Shown here piece after piece: positions 42,881-53,596 of a DNA stretch of 64,000 bases (within the stretch, counting starts at the first letter, position 1; each line of letters begins with the position of its first letter). This stretch comes from M3007 sp041736625 (lineage in GTDB: Bacteria > Bacteroidota > Bacteroidia > Chitinophagales > Saprospiraceae), in NCBI GenBank assembly GCA_041736625.1, contig JBGSTG010000137.1, positions 1 to 64,000 of the forward strand, in the 5' to 3' direction. The notes under the pieces are model-generated. The model ran no database searches, was not told the origin of the DNA, and saw only the letters and a program-made list of their open reading frames with translations. The position numbers were made by a program, and so were the translations under genes.

Positions 42881-45002
42881 TGTCTTCAATCACCTGCAAT
42901 AAACACCAACCTTGCGGCAAAAACCCAATGGGCAGCTCCATTTCCCGCCCTTCCGGTTGGAACGTATGGCGCAATACGCCGGCCGAATCGTACAGGCGTC
43001 CGACAGCCGTATTTGCGGGTATTTGAACGCGCAGGAAGGTGCAAGCAGGGTTTGGCGAAACCCGGGCCTGTGTGAGGTCGCCAGGCTCGGGCGATGCGGT
43101 GGACACCTCCGCCCAGCGCCGCTCGAACTCTGCCAGAAACAACCGGCTGATTCGCTCATCGGCAATGATCAGCGTGTTCTCATCGTTTCGCTCCTCGGCG
43201 ACCGACGACCAGTTGTGCGATCCGGTGACCACCAGCGGGTCGGAATCCGGGTTGGTGGCGTCAACCACGGCGTATTTGTGGTGCAGGGATCCAGGCCGGG
43301 TATGGGTAAACACCTGGATGCCGTTATTGCTCAGGTAGTTGAACTCCGACCCCTGGTCGCCGATGTTCTCGATTATTCCCCGCACCGAAACGCCCCGGCT
43401 TTGGGCGTCTGCGCAGTCGGTGGCCAGTTCGTCGCGCGTGAAAGTCAACAACGCGAATTGTAGGTCGAAATCGCTGGTTTGGAGCGCTTGCCGGATCTGA
43501 CTCGTAGTGCCGTCGCTGGGCGAGAACCACAGGGAAACAGGCACCCCGCCGATCCTGAACTGATGGGGCGTATTGTCCGTTTTTTCCGAACCGAAAAGCG
43601 CCCGGTTGGTGTCGGGCAATGCGGCGCTACCGCCCCACATCTCCTCGAATTCCCGGACATAGCTGCGGGCGAGCGATTGATCCTGGATACAGAGCATGTT
43701 GTTGTAGTCTTTGGTCATGTTCTCTGTCGTCCAGTTCATGGATCCGGTCACCACCCAGGCATGGTCGGGGAGGTCGGCGTCGCAAACCAAATACTTGTTG
43801 TGCATCAAATCCATGTCGTTGCCATACAAAACCGGGAACGGCGGTGGCGGCTGGAGGGCGGTACTGCTGGCGTTGATAGCGGCAACATAGCGCACCTGCA
43901 CGCCCCGGGTGTGCGCGGCATGCAGACGACTGACGATGTCGTTCCGGTTGTTGTTGTAGTAAGCCAGGTCGATGGTGCAGCAAGCGCTGTCGATGCGGTT
44001 CAGTATCTCCTCCAGGCATTCATCAAAGCTGTCGCCATCTGGTGAAAACGGGGCGGCGACCGTCTCATCCACAGGGTAGTTGAAAAAAACTTTAATTCGA
44101 CCGGTGGAGGCAGACGTAGTGGCGAACACGCGCACTTGCGAACGGATGGTGTCGCTGTTGTGTATGGCAACGGCCTGTGCGTTGTACAGGGTGCCGGGCG
44201 ACAGGTTTTCCAGCGTCACTGAATGGTCGGTGACCTGCGCAGACTGAAGGTATACACTGTCCGTTTTATTCCCATCGCCCCAAAGCAAGATGGTGGGTGA
44301 AGTGAGATTCGTTTGCCAGGACAGGGTGAGATCGGTTTGGCCAAAATCGTCAACATCCACGTCCATGGTAAAATAAAAGCAAGGTGAAGGCTGCATATCG
44401 GCTGCATACCGGGGCAGCAGTTGGGTCTGGATGAATTGGGAGGCGATGGCGAAGAGCAGTATCGGTCCTCCCGGGATGGAAGAACCGATCAGCGGGTGGC
44501 CGCTGCGCAGGAAAATGCGGGAAACGTTGCCGTCGCTGTCCGCAAAATCATACGTGCCATTGGTGTTAAAAGTGCTTCCACCGGCAGCAAACACCACGCA
44601 GGGTACGCTGATCAATTGACTTTCCAGCGATTCGTTCAGCTCGGCCAGCGAGGTCAGGGCCCTGGGCGCCGGCAGCGGCAGACCGGAGGCCAGCACCTGA
44701 AAGGACTGAATCGGGCTGATTTCCAGCAGGCCGTTGAAATCGACCAGCGTTCCGGTGACCTCAATGCTGTCGCCGGCTTTGACGGCGTTGCTGAAACCCG
44801 GCACAGAACCCGAACCCGGAAAGGCGGCGATGCCCGCAGTGTGGTCTTGCAGGTAGCGGATGGAACCCAGCTCCGGGCCGTTGGTAACGACCCCGCGAAC
44901 AGTGACCACGGCGCCTGCCGGTTGTTGGCGCGCGAGGGCGACCGTTTGGGCATCGAGAGCGGACGCCAACAACATTAAAAACAGGAAAAATCTGGATTTC
45001 AT
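42837..45002 (-). CDS. Secreted phospholipase-D-type nuclease with T9SS tail
   Basis: The 721-residue protein has a signal peptide (MKSRFFLFLMLLASALDAQ), an OB-fold-like domain (VVTVRGVVTNGPELGSIRYL to about residue 140, as in secreted nucleases), a Fn3-like stretch, and two HKD motifs: HNKYLVCD and HHKYAVVD, each followed by TGSMNW or TGSHNWS. Both catalytic motifs are intact. It ends in a type A T9SS sorting domain (VSPNPACTFLRVQI). Its N-terminal domain and secretion suggest a nuclease rather than a lipase. The gene overlaps trmN6 downstream. Confidence 0.82.
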   Translation of the reverse strand: MKSRFFLFLMLLASALDAQTVALARQQPAGAVVTVRGVVTNGPELGSIRYLQDHTAGIAAFPGSGSVPGFSNAVKAGDSIEVTGTLVDFNGLLEISPIQSFQVLASGLPLPAPRALTSLAELNESLESQLISVPCVVFAAGGSTFNTNGTYDFADSDGNVSRIFLRSGHPLIGSSIPGGPILLFAIASQFIQTQLLPRYAADMQPSPCFYFTMDVDVDDFGQTDLTLSWQTNLTSPTILLWGDGNKTDSVYLQSAQVTDHSVTLENLSPGTLYNAQAVAIHNSDTIRSQVRVFATTSASTGRIKVFFNYPVDETVAAPFSPDGDSFDECLEEILNRIDSACCTIDLAYYNNNRNDIVSRLHAAHTRGVQVRYVAAINASSTALQPPPPFPVLYGNDMDLMHNKYLVCDADLPDHAWVVTGSMNWTTENMTKDYNNMLCIQDQSLARSYVREFEEMWGGSAALPDTNRALFGSEKTDNTPHQFRIGGVPVSLWFSPSDGTTSQIRQALQTSDFDLQFALLTFTRDELATDCADAQSRGVSVRGIIENIGDQGSEFNYLSNNGIQVFTHTRPGSLHHKYAVVDATNPDSDPLVVTGSHNWSSVAEERNDENTLIIADERISRLFLAEFERRWAEVSTASPEPGDLTQARVSPNPACTFLRVQIPANTAVGRLYDSAGVLRHTFQPEGREMELPIGFLPQGWCLLQVIEDNGRATTLPFQKICR

Positions 45003-45019
45003 ATAGGTTATCTGTGACA

Positions 45020-45697
45020 TCAGACAGGTTGGTTTCGGTCACCAAAAAGCAGCGTACCCAGGCGAACCAGGGTACTTCCCTCTTCCACAGCGATGGGCCA
45101 GTCGCCGGACATACCCATGGAAATATCGCAGAACCGCTCGTCGTTGGGGAAATAACGATTTTTTAACGCTACAAAAATCCGGCGCAGCGTTTGAAACTCC
45201 GCACGCACTTTCGAGGTGTCGTCTGTAAACGTAGCCATGCCCATTACCCCGCCGAAAATGATGTGCGGAAAATCGGTGGGTGGGTGGTTATCGAACAAAG
45301 ATTCGGCTTCCGGCAAAGAAAAACCGAATTTGGTCTCTTCTTCGGCGATGAAAAACTGCAAGAGGCAGCAGATGCTGCGGTTGCATCGGGCGCCCTGCTT
45401 TTCAATTTCCTGAAGCAACTTAAGGGTGTCGACCGACTGGATGGTGTGCACGAAGGGGGCAATGAAGCGCACTTTGTTGGTTTGCAGGTGGCCGATGAGG
45501 TGCCACTCTATGTCGCCAGGCAGCGCTTCCGCTTTGGGAAGCATCTCCTGAACGCGATTCTCACCGAACCGCCGCTGCCCGCATTGATATAATTCAAGGA
45601 TGCGCTCCGGCGGTTGGGTTTTGGAAACGGCCAGCAGTTTAACGCCCTTTTCACGAAGTGTTTCAGACAGCTGTACAAAAGATGATTCCCCATTCAT
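45020..45697 (-). CDS. YggS/PLPBP family PLP-binding protein
   Basis: The 225 residues show the family core: LLAVSKTQPPERILELY with the PLP-binding Lys, FGENRVQEML, EWHLIGHLQTNKVRF, and late SMGMSGDWPIAVEEGSTLVR with the phosphate-binding GSTxVR. These proteins buffer pyridoxal phosphate. The N-terminus is a little shorter than usual. It lies 17 bases upstream of the PLD gene on the same strand. Confidence 0.93.
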   Translation of the reverse strand: MNGESSFVQLSETLREKGVKLLAVSKTQPPERILELYQCGQRRFGENRVQEMLPKAEALPGDIEWHLIGHLQTNKVRFIAPFVHTIQSVDTLKLLQEIEKQGARCNRSICCLLQFFIAEEETKFGFSLPEAESLFDNHPPTDFPHIIFGGVMGMATFTDDTSKVRAEFQTLRRIFVALKNRYFPNDERFCDISMGMSGDWPIAVEEGSTLVRLGTLLFGDRNQPV

Positions 45698-45895
45698 GGC
45701 AGGCAAAGGTATGGCATATCACAAGTAGATCATTGAAAACAATAAATTTAACACGCTTCGTCGATATGACACATCCGATTTGCGTTGTTGTATTTACCTT
45801 CGCCTGGTCATAAAAGCCGCTGATCGTCTACTGAAACGCCGCAGGATTTTCCGGCGGCATCACCCTCCTTTTGACTCATCCTTTGCCTTCGCTAC

Positions 45896-48800
45896 ATGTC
45901 CTCCCACCTTTCTCAGACCGTGCATTCCTACTTTTTGCCGTTTTTTTGCTTGCTGGTTTCGTTTTCCCTCACGGCGCAATGCCCCGATTTAGGAACCAAC
46001 GCAACCCTAACCTCCCCGGATTGTGTCGCAGGCAATACGCCTTGTGACTTGTGTCCGGGCGACGTAATGACCCTGACCGGTACTGGTACCGGTATCCTTC
46101 CCGGCGCCTGCGTCAACTGGTACTACGGCGCCACCAACAACTTCAACCCTTACAGCGGCCAGGGCACCCTTATGGGCTGCTCCCAGCTGGAGGTCACGCC
46201 GCCCGACCCCTGTGTCGACTGTCCCATCATTCTCTCCCTGTTCATCAACGCTTGCGGAACCGAACAAAACAACGAATACCTGGTGGTATGGTCGGGCAGC
46301 GGATTTAATGTTGATGCGTTTCAGCTGGACTTCGACGCCAACAATAACATGGGGGCCACGAATGCCGACGTTGGCACCGGCGCCGGTTGCGATTGGCAAA
46401 CGCCCACGGCGACCGCCGTCGCCAGTGTGCAAACCATTTGCACGGGGGCGACCGTCGTGGGGGTTGGCCCTGGTGAATTTGTTCCCCCGGGTGTACCGGT
46501 GCTAATTTTCACCAGTTCGAACTACGATTTTGGCTACAATTTCGGTGGGCTGTGCCCGCTGGCGCCCGTCATTTACGTGATGCAAAACGATTGCGGACGT
46601 TCGGTGGGCGGTTTCACCAACACCGGATCCGGCACCCGAACCACGGAAATTCGCCAGGATTGCGGTTGCGACAACGAATTGACCTACGACTTGGGTTTGC
46701 TTTCCAATACCAACGGAGACTTTGTCATCTGGACGCCCGTTTTGCCCATTTACGGCAACCTGGGATGTGGTTTTCCCAACATACCGGGCCTTCCGGGGGG
46801 CGGTGGAAGCAATCCCTTTTCACTGGCGCCGTTTGACTTCACCGTTCCGGCTTCGCTGTGCAACGACGGCCCTTACTGGGTTGTGGGGGTTGTTGAGCCC
46901 CTTCCAGCGGGTTGTACCCAAGACTTCACCAACTACATGCCGTTCGATGTACCCTGCCCTCCACCCGTGCTGGGCACGGCTACCGTATGCCAGTTTGCCG
47001 GGGTATATGACCTAACCCAGTTGGAAGATCCGAATGTGCCCGGCGGGGGCGTTTGGTCCGGCCCCGGCGTTTCCGGAAACAGCCTGGATCCATTTGGCTT
47101 GAATGGCACGATAACCCTGACGTTTACGTCCAACAACACGTGCTCCTCTGCGGCGACCACCATGGTGGATGTGGTAGAAGGTGTTGTAGCTACCCTTACC
47201 GCTAACGGTCCTACTACCGTATGCGCCGGCGGCAGCACCTCCTTCTCCGTCACCTTCAGCGGCGCTCCGGGTCCCTACACTTTTGAATACGCTATAGACG
47301 GCGCCCCGCAGGGTCCGATCACTACGAGCGACAATCCGTATATAATAACCGCGTTTTTTACCCAGTCGTCGGAAGTTTCGCTGGCCAATGTGGCCGCCAT
47401 TGGGTGCCCGGGGTCCACCAACGGCATCGTTCTGATAGATGTACAGGCCATTCCAACCGCTGTTATCCCCTCCGGTGCAGCCACTATTTGCAATGGCGAC
47501 AGTTTGGTGCTCGACGTTCTGCTGAGTGGCACTGCTCCTTTTACTTTCGAATACGCCATTGACGGCGTCACTCAGGCTCCGCCGATCACCACCAGCAACG
47601 GCCTGTATTTCCTGGAGATATTCCCTCCCCTGGGCGTCAGCAACATCACATTGGTTGGCATTGTAGACGCCAATATGTGCCCCGGGCAGGTATTCGGCGA
47701 CATTACTGTCACTGTGCAGGAGACCCCAACAGCGATACTTTCCGGAACTGACACCATTTGTTTTGGGCAAAATGCCGACTTGATGCTGGATTTCACCGGA
47801 ACGCCTTTCTGGTCGGTCACTTACACCATTAACGGCGGCTGTCCGGGCAACGACTGTATTTACTCAACCTTCGACAATCCGGACATACTGACGATCACCC
47901 CCGATTCCACGTCTGTAATCACCCTGACCGGCGTAGTTTCCGGAGGCGGGTGCGTGGGTACGGCTTCCGGTTCCGGGATCATCGTGATAAAGCCCACCCC
48001 CGGCGCTGTTTTGACCGGCGGGTCCGACACAGTTTGCGTGAACACGCCCGTAAGCCTTGAGGTCTCCTTCAGCGGCACCCCTCCGCCATATACGTTCAGT
48101 TACGCGGTGAATGGCGTGATTATGGACACCCTGATATCCAACAACGCCATTTATTCGCTCGGCCTGACGCTGCCACAGGGCGTGAACACCATTACGCTTG
48201 GGCACGTCACCAATGGCGACTGCAACGGACCAGTGTCCGGAACATACACGCTGACGGTACAGGATTCTGTTTCAGCCGTTCTGAGCGCTTCATCGGACAC
48301 CTTGTGCGGCGGAGAATCCGTGGAGTTGGCCGTGAATTTTACCGGTACGGGCCCTTACACGTTCACGTATACAACCAACGGGCAGAATCCGGATACGGTG
48401 CAAACGGCGTTAAACCCGTACACCTTTATAGACACGCCCGACGAACCCACCGTGTATGCGCTCTCCGGCGTATCCGCCGGCGGCTGCAATGGAACAGCGA
48501 CGGGGACGGCCGCCGTGTTCGTTTACGATTCCCTGACAGCGGTGATCAGCGGGGGCGGGCAGACCTGCCAGGGTGGATCCGGGATCGATATCGTGTTCAC
48601 TTTCACCGGTCAAGGCCCCTACACTTTCGTGTACAATGCCGGGGGGGTGGCTCAACCGCCCATCACGACCACAGACAGCGTTTACGTGATTACCGTAAAC
48701 CCTCCGTTGGGCACTTTGTATACGCTGGCGAGTGTTACAAACGGGACTTGCAATGGTTCCGTCAGCGGCACCGCGCTGGTTTTCGTGTTTACCCCTCCAA

Positions 48801-51800
48801 CCGCAGAAATGCTGGGCAACAGTTTTCACTGTTTTCAGGCCGACACCTCGGTGTACGTCAACTTCACCGGCACCGGTCCGTTCGAATACGTTTATGCCAT
48901 CAACGGCGTGCCCCAGCCACCAGTGACCACTTTTAATGACCCCGACACCATTGCGGTGATAACCAACATCAGCGAGACATACGCTCTGGTCAGCGTCAGT
49001 TCTCCGGGGTGCGTAGGAAATATTGTCGGCCCGCCGGTAAACATCACCATCCAGGGCACCCCAACGGTTGCCGATATTGTACAAAATTGCGATTCGGCAG
49101 CCATGACCTACACCCTGTCGTTCCAAATCGTAGGCGGTGTGCCTCCCTACACATTGACCTGTGGCGCGGGTACTTTCGCCGGCAATACCTTCACCAGCGG
49201 CCCCCTACCCTTCTCGCAACCCTACCAGTTCTGTTTTCTTGATTCCCTGGGTTGCGACACCGTCGTGGTGGCCGACCGTTCGAAGTGCGACTGCATCACC
49301 CGCTCCGGCACCATGAATACGGATACGCTCATTGCTTGTGTGAATGGACAAGTCACGGCGATATTCAACAATAACGCGGTATTGGACGCCAATGACACCA
49401 TTGGTTTTATCCTGCACGATTACACTGCTTTCCCCTACGGCGCCATTCTGGCATACAACACGACGCCCACCTTCGGCTTTTTGCCGGGTATGCAGACCGG
49501 TACCCTGTACCGCATTTCTGCCATTGTAGGCAACAACAATGGCATGGGGCAAGTCGATCTCAACGATAGCTGTCTGGCCGTCAGCCCCGGTGTGCCGCTT
49601 CGCTTTGTCGATCCGCCCCAACTCCTTGTCGGTAGCGCCGACACCACCTGCGCCGGCGTATCGGTAACGGTGCCGGTCGGGATGACCGGTCTGCCACCCT
49701 ACACCCTCACTTATACCATAAATGGTGGTCTACCAGTAAGTGTGCCCGGGTTGCCGGGGCCGGTGTACGATCTTATGCTCACCCTCGACACCACCAGCCA
49801 GGTGTTGATTTCCATTGGCGATCAGAATTGCGTCAATCCGGATGCCGACACCGTGAACATTTTGGTTAACCAGCCGCCTTCCTGGGGAATAGTAGCCGAA
49901 GCATGTGATCAGGTGAATAATACTTACACCCTGACCATTCCGCTAACGGGCACTGCACCCTTCGTAGTCGGCGGTTTGCCGGGCACGGTAACCGGCAGCA
50001 CATTCACCAGCGACCCCATTCCCTTCGGACAACCATACAGCGGCACGCTAACCGATGCTTCCGGATGCGGGCTGGATAACCTGACAGGCACCTCCGCGTG
50101 CAACTGCACCAATTCTGCCGGCTCCATGGATCTCACCCAGCCGGGGCAGGCATGCGACACAAACAGCGTTACCGTTTTCCACAACGGAGATCAGGTGCTG
50201 GGCGCCGACGATGTGTTTTACTTCGTGCTGCACACCGGGCCCGGAAACACCCTGGGTACAATTCTGGATAGCTCGGCCAGCCCGGTATTCAGTTATTTAC
50301 CCGGCGTCATTGCCTTTGGTACTACGTATTATGTTTCTGCCATCGTAGAAAGCGGCGCCATTGCTCCGGATCCTTGCCGATCGGTCTCCGAGGGCGTACC
50401 CGTGGTCTGGCTTGCGCCGCCCACCGCTATGCTTAGCGGCAACTCGGACGTTTGCATCGGGCAGTCCGCTCCGGTGACCATTGTACTCACCGGTACCGCA
50501 CCCTATAGCCTGACATACACGAGCAACGGCAATCCGGTGGTTGTGACGGCCAACCAAAGTCCGTTCATCATCAACGCTACGTTGCTCGACACCACCCTCT
50601 TCCTGCCGGTGTCCGTCACCGACGCCAATTGTCCGGGAACAGTTGCCGGCTCTGCGCTGATCACCCCGCACCCGGTACCCCAAATTCAGAATGTTCAGGT
50701 GAGTTGTGCACCCGGAGACTCCACGTACACCGTTTCTTTCTCCGTATTAAACGCCGATTTTTCCGGTTTGACCTATATGGGCGCGCCTGCCGGAACGTTT
50801 ACGAACGGCGTGTTCACCAGTGTGCTCACTCCAGTCAGCACACCTTTCAACTACTCGGTTAGCGACCAGTGGATGTGCGGCGCCGACACGGTCTCCGGCG
50901 CCGTAGTTTGCTGCACGACCACCTCCGGCACCCTGGATCAAACACCGCTGGTGCTGTGTAATGGCGACACCACGGCTATTGCCCCGGTAGTTGGCGCCGT
51001 CCTGGCGCCCGGCGACACCCTGCTGTACTATCTGGTCGACGGCACCGACCCCATGACCTGGAACGTACTGGCGATCCAGGCAACGCCGGCTTTTGGGTTC
51101 AACCCTTCAACCATGTCTCCGCTCACCTCCTATTTTGTCGTTGCCGTAGCCGGCAATCCGCTGGCCGGCGCCGTGGATCTGAACGACCCCTGTCTTTCCA
51201 TTACCGTTGGCCCGGAGGCCCTCTGGCAGCCCGCCATCAGCGCCGACCTGGTTTTGGCTGCCGACAGCATTTGCACCGGCGGCGTGGTCGACGCCCAGAT
51301 TCTCCTGAGCGGTGGCACAGCCTACGATTTCACGTACGAGATAAACGGGACACCCACCAATCTGACCGGTGTTCCGGGCCCAACGTACAATTTTACCCTG
51401 AACGCACCCGCAAACGGTACTACCGTTCAACTCCTGAGCGTTTCCAGCAACGGCTGCACCGGCCAGGTGACCGGAAATACCCAGACCGTATTTGTAGAAC
51501 CCGCTTTTCAAATCACCAACTTGCAAACAGCCTGCGACAACCAGCTGGCCAATTTCGTGCTGACGTTCGTGTTGGACAACGGCCCGGACCCGGACCCCGC
51601 ATACACGGTGAGCGGCATCACCGGAACCCTCAACGGCAATACGTTCACCTCAGCCCCGCAATCGGTTGCCGCCGGGTACAACCTGGTGGTCTCCACGGGC
51701 CTGGGTTGCACCCAATCGGCATCCGGCGTGGTTAGCTGTGTGTGCACCACCGATGCCGGCACGATCAGCGTATCCCCCGCAACCGTTTGCACAAACGACA

Positions 51801-53596
51801 CCCTGATCATCACCCTCAACGGCAATGCGGTATTGGACCCCGACGATGGCCTCGTGTTCATATTGTACACCAACCCGGCCGATCCGCTGGGCAGCCTGGT
51901 GGCTACCAGCCTGCAGCCAGCGTTTGTGTTCCTGCCGGGTATGTCCGCAGGCGTGCCTTATTTTGTTTCGGTCGTAGCCGGGAACCTGTTGCCCGGAGGC
52001 GGAATTGACCTGGGCGACCCCTGCCTGTCCATTTCGGCGCCCTCGGTGCAGGTACAGTTTCAGGCGCCGCCGACCGCTTTGTTCGCAGGCGACACCACGG
52101 TTTGCCCGGGTAGCAACGTCCAGTTTTTAGTTCAGTTTACCGGCACGGCGCCCTTCAACTTTTCCTATACCCTCAACGGCAACCTCACCAGCCTGGTGTC
52201 TCCCGGCCCTACTTTCAGCATTGCATCCAACAACATCCAGCAAGCACAGCTGTACCTCCCGGCTACAGTGAGCGACCAGGTCTGCACCGGCACAGTGTCC
52301 GGATCGGTAACCATCGGTATCCTGCCTTTGCCCAGTATTGACCTGGGACTGGACCAAACCGTCTGCAACGGCGACTCTGCCATCCTCACCATTTCTTTGA
52401 ACAACACAGATACCGCTTCCTTTACGCTCAACGGCATTGTCCCTCCACTGGTCATCACCAACGCGGTTGATGGCCAAACCATTACCGTGACGCCCACTTC
52501 AAATACGGTGTATTTTGCCGCCAACGTAACCGCACAAAACAATGCTTGCGCACCCATACCCGGCGACAGTGCCGACATTCGCATTTCCACCCTCGGCGGA
52601 ACGCTGACCGCCAGCGACTTCAACGGTTTCGGCGTGTCTTGCGCAGGGCTGTCCGACGGCCAGATCACGCTCAATCCGGTGGGCGGAGCGCCACCCCTTT
52701 CCGCCGTATGGAACAATGGCGCCACCGGACTGACCATTACCAACCAGCCCGCCGGAACGTATGAGGTCACCCTGAGCGATGCGGCCGGTTGCCGTTGGAC
52801 AGACAGTGTGGTACTGCTGTCGCCCCAACCCATCGCACCGGAGTTGACGGTGCAGAGTGCCGGTTGTACGGGCGACGAGAACGGATCCATTGTGATTGAC
52901 ACGGTCTTGGGGGGCGTGGGGCCATTTACCTACACCCTGGATGGCGTACCCCTTTCCGGGAACACTGCCTCCAACCTGCCTCCGGGCACGTATTCTCTGG
53001 AGGTTTCCGATGTTAACGGATGTGCCGTGGAAACGGACATCGACATCCTGATCGCTCCGCCCCTGATCCTGGAGGCAGGCCCGGATGTGACGGTTTCTCT
53101 TGGAGATCAGGTCGTATTGAATGCGCTGGCCAATTCCAACGCACTGGTGTCGATCAAGTGGACGCCCGACAGCTCACTGAGTCGGTCGGATGATCTGCGC
53201 ACGGTGGCCACGCCCACGGTTAATACGCAATATGTGTTGAGCATAGTCGATGCCAACGGATGCACGGCTACGGATTCACTGCTGGCGGTAGTCATCAACG
53301 CCAACCGCATCTACATACCCAATGCGTTCCGTCCGAACGTTGAAAACGGAAACGAACGTTTTCTGGTGTTTGCCGGACCGGAGGTGCGGCTCGTCCGGCT
53401 CCTTCAAGTTTACGACCGTTGGGGTGAAACGGTATTTGAAGGGGTGAACATGATCCCCAATGAAGTGAACCTGGGCTGGGACGGCAACTGGCGCGGAGAT
53501 GCCGCCCTGCCCGGGGTGTACATTTACGTGGCCGAAATCGAATTTACCGACGGAACAACGGTCATCCGTTCCGGTGATGTAACGGTTGTCCGTTAG
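45896..53596 (+). CDS. Giant secreted protein with Ig-like modules and CHU_C tail
   Basis: The 2566-residue protein has a signal peptide (cut near SFSLTAQCP), a Cys-rich N-terminal domain (about 30-380), eight to nine Ig-like modules of 85-90 residues each with CxGxS or CxGQ and GPYTFxYxINGxP cores, then four larger modules each opening with a Cys pair (CDCITRSGTM, CNCTNSAGSM, CCTTTSGTL, CVCTTDAGTI) and a YxxSxxxG-type core ending DPC or DSC, two SprB repeats (VSCAGLSDGQITLNPVGG, GCTGDENGSIVIDTVLGG) and a C-terminal CHU_C domain (IYIPNAFRPNVENGNERF, VYDRWGETVF). It should be exported by the type IX system and attached to the surface, in adhesion or gliding. Its stop overlaps that of the convergent neighbour by four bases. 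Confidence 0.9.
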   Translation: MSSHLSQTVHSYFLPFFCLLVSFSLTAQCPDLGTNATLTSPDCVAGNTPCDLCPGDVMTLTGTGTGILPGACVNWYYGATNNFNPYSGQGTLMGCSQLEVTPPDPCVDCPIILSLFINACGTEQNNEYLVVWSGSGFNVDAFQLDFDANNNMGATNADVGTGAGCDWQTPTATAVASVQTICTGATVVGVGPGEFVPPGVPVLIFTSSNYDFGYNFGGLCPLAPVIYVMQNDCGRSVGGFTNTGSGTRTTEIRQDCGCDNELTYDLGLLSNTNGDFVIWTPVLPIYGNLGCGFPNIPGLPGGGGSNPFSLAPFDFTVPASLCNDGPYWVVGVVEPLPAGCTQDFTNYMPFDVPCPPPVLGTATVCQFAGVYDLTQLEDPNVPGGGVWSGPGVSGNSLDPFGLNGTITLTFTSNNTCSSAATTMVDVVEGVVATLTANGPTTVCAGGSTSFSVTFSGAPGPYTFEYAIDGAPQGPITTSDNPYIITAFFTQSSEVSLANVAAIGCPGSTNGIVLIDVQAIPTAVIPSGAATICNGDSLVLDVLLSGTAPFTFEYAIDGVTQAPPITTSNGLYFLEIFPPLGVSNITLVGIVDANMCPGQVFGDITVTVQETPTAILSGTDTICFGQNADLMLDFTGTPFWSVTYTINGGCPGNDCIYSTFDNPDILTITPDSTSVITLTGVVSGGGCVGTASGSGIIVIKPTPGAVLTGGSDTVCVNTPVSLEVSFSGTPPPYTFSYAVNGVIMDTLISNNAIYSLGLTLPQGVNTITLGHVTNGDCNGPVSGTYTLTVQDSVSAVLSASSDTLCGGESVELAVNFTGTGPYTFTYTTNGQNPDTVQTALNPYTFIDTPDEPTVYALSGVSAGGCNGTATGTAAVFVYDSLTAVISGGGQTCQGGSGIDIVFTFTGQGPYTFVYNAGGVAQPPITTTDSVYVITVNPPLGTLYTLASVTNGTCNGSVSGTALVFVFTPPTAEMLGNSFHCFQADTSVYVNFTGTGPFEYVYAINGVPQPPVTTFNDPDTIAVITNISETYALVSVSSPGCVGNIVGPPVNITIQGTPTVADIVQNCDSAAMTYTLSFQIVGGVPPYTLTCGAGTFAGNTFTSGPLPFSQPYQFCFLDSLGCDTVVVADRSKCDCITRSGTMNTDTLIACVNGQVTAIFNNNAVLDANDTIGFILHDYTAFPYGAILAYNTTPTFGFLPGMQTGTLYRISAIVGNNNGMGQVDLNDSCLAVSPGVPLRFVDPPQLLVGSADTTCAGVSVTVPVGMTGLPPYTLTYTINGGLPVSVPGLPGPVYDLMLTLDTTSQVLISIGDQNCVNPDADTVNILVNQPPSWGIVAEACDQVNNTYTLTIPLTGTAPFVVGGLPGTVTGSTFTSDPIPFGQPYSGTLTDASGCGLDNLTGTSACNCTNSAGSMDLTQPGQACDTNSVTVFHNGDQVLGADDVFYFVLHTGPGNTLGTILDSSASPVFSYLPGVIAFGTTYYVSAIVESGAIAPDPCRSVSEGVPVVWLAPPTAMLSGNSDVCIGQSAPVTIVLTGTAPYSLTYTSNGNPVVVTANQSPFIINATLLDTTLFLPVSVTDANCPGTVAGSALITPHPVPQIQNVQVSCAPGDSTYTVSFSVLNADFSGLTYMGAPAGTFTNGVFTSVLTPVSTPFNYSVSDQWMCGADTVSGAVVCCTTTSGTLDQTPLVLCNGDTTAIAPVVGAVLAPGDTLLYYLVDGTDPMTWNVLAIQATPAFGFNPSTMSPLTSYFVVAVAGNPLAGAVDLNDPCLSITVGPEALWQPAISADLVLAADSICTGGVVDAQILLSGGTAYDFTYEINGTPTNLTGVPGPTYNFTLNAPANGTTVQLLSVSSNGCTGQVTGNTQTVFVEPAFQITNLQTACDNQLANFVLTFVLDNGPDPDPAYTVSGITGTLNGNTFTSAPQSVAAGYNLVVSTGLGCTQSASGVVSCVCTTDAGTISVSPATVCTNDTLIITLNGNAVLDPDDGLVFILYTNPADPLGSLVATSLQPAFVFLPGMSAGVPYFVSVVAGNLLPGGGIDLGDPCLSISAPSVQVQFQAPPTALFAGDTTVCPGSNVQFLVQFTGTAPFNFSYTLNGNLTSLVSPGPTFSIASNNIQQAQLYLPATVSDQVCTGTVSGSVTIGILPLPSIDLGLDQTVCNGDSAILTISLNNTDTASFTLNGIVPPLVITNAVDGQTITVTPTSNTVYFAANVTAQNNACAPIPGDSADIRISTLGGTLTASDFNGFGVSCAGLSDGQITLNPVGGAPPLSAVWNNGATGLTITNQPAGTYEVTLSDAAGCRWTDSVVLLSPQPIAPELTVQSAGCTGDENGSIVIDTVLGGVGPFTYTLDGVPLSGNTASNLPPGTYSLEVSDVNGCAVETDIDILIAPPLILEAGPDVTVSLGDQVVLNALANSNALVSIKWTPDSSLSRSDDLRTVATPTVNTQYVLSIVDANGCTATDSLLAVVINANRIYIPNAFRPNVENGNERFLVFAGPEVRLVRLLQVYDRWGETVFEGVNMIPNEVNLGWDGNWRGDAALPGVYIYVAEIEFTDGTTVIRSGDVTVVR

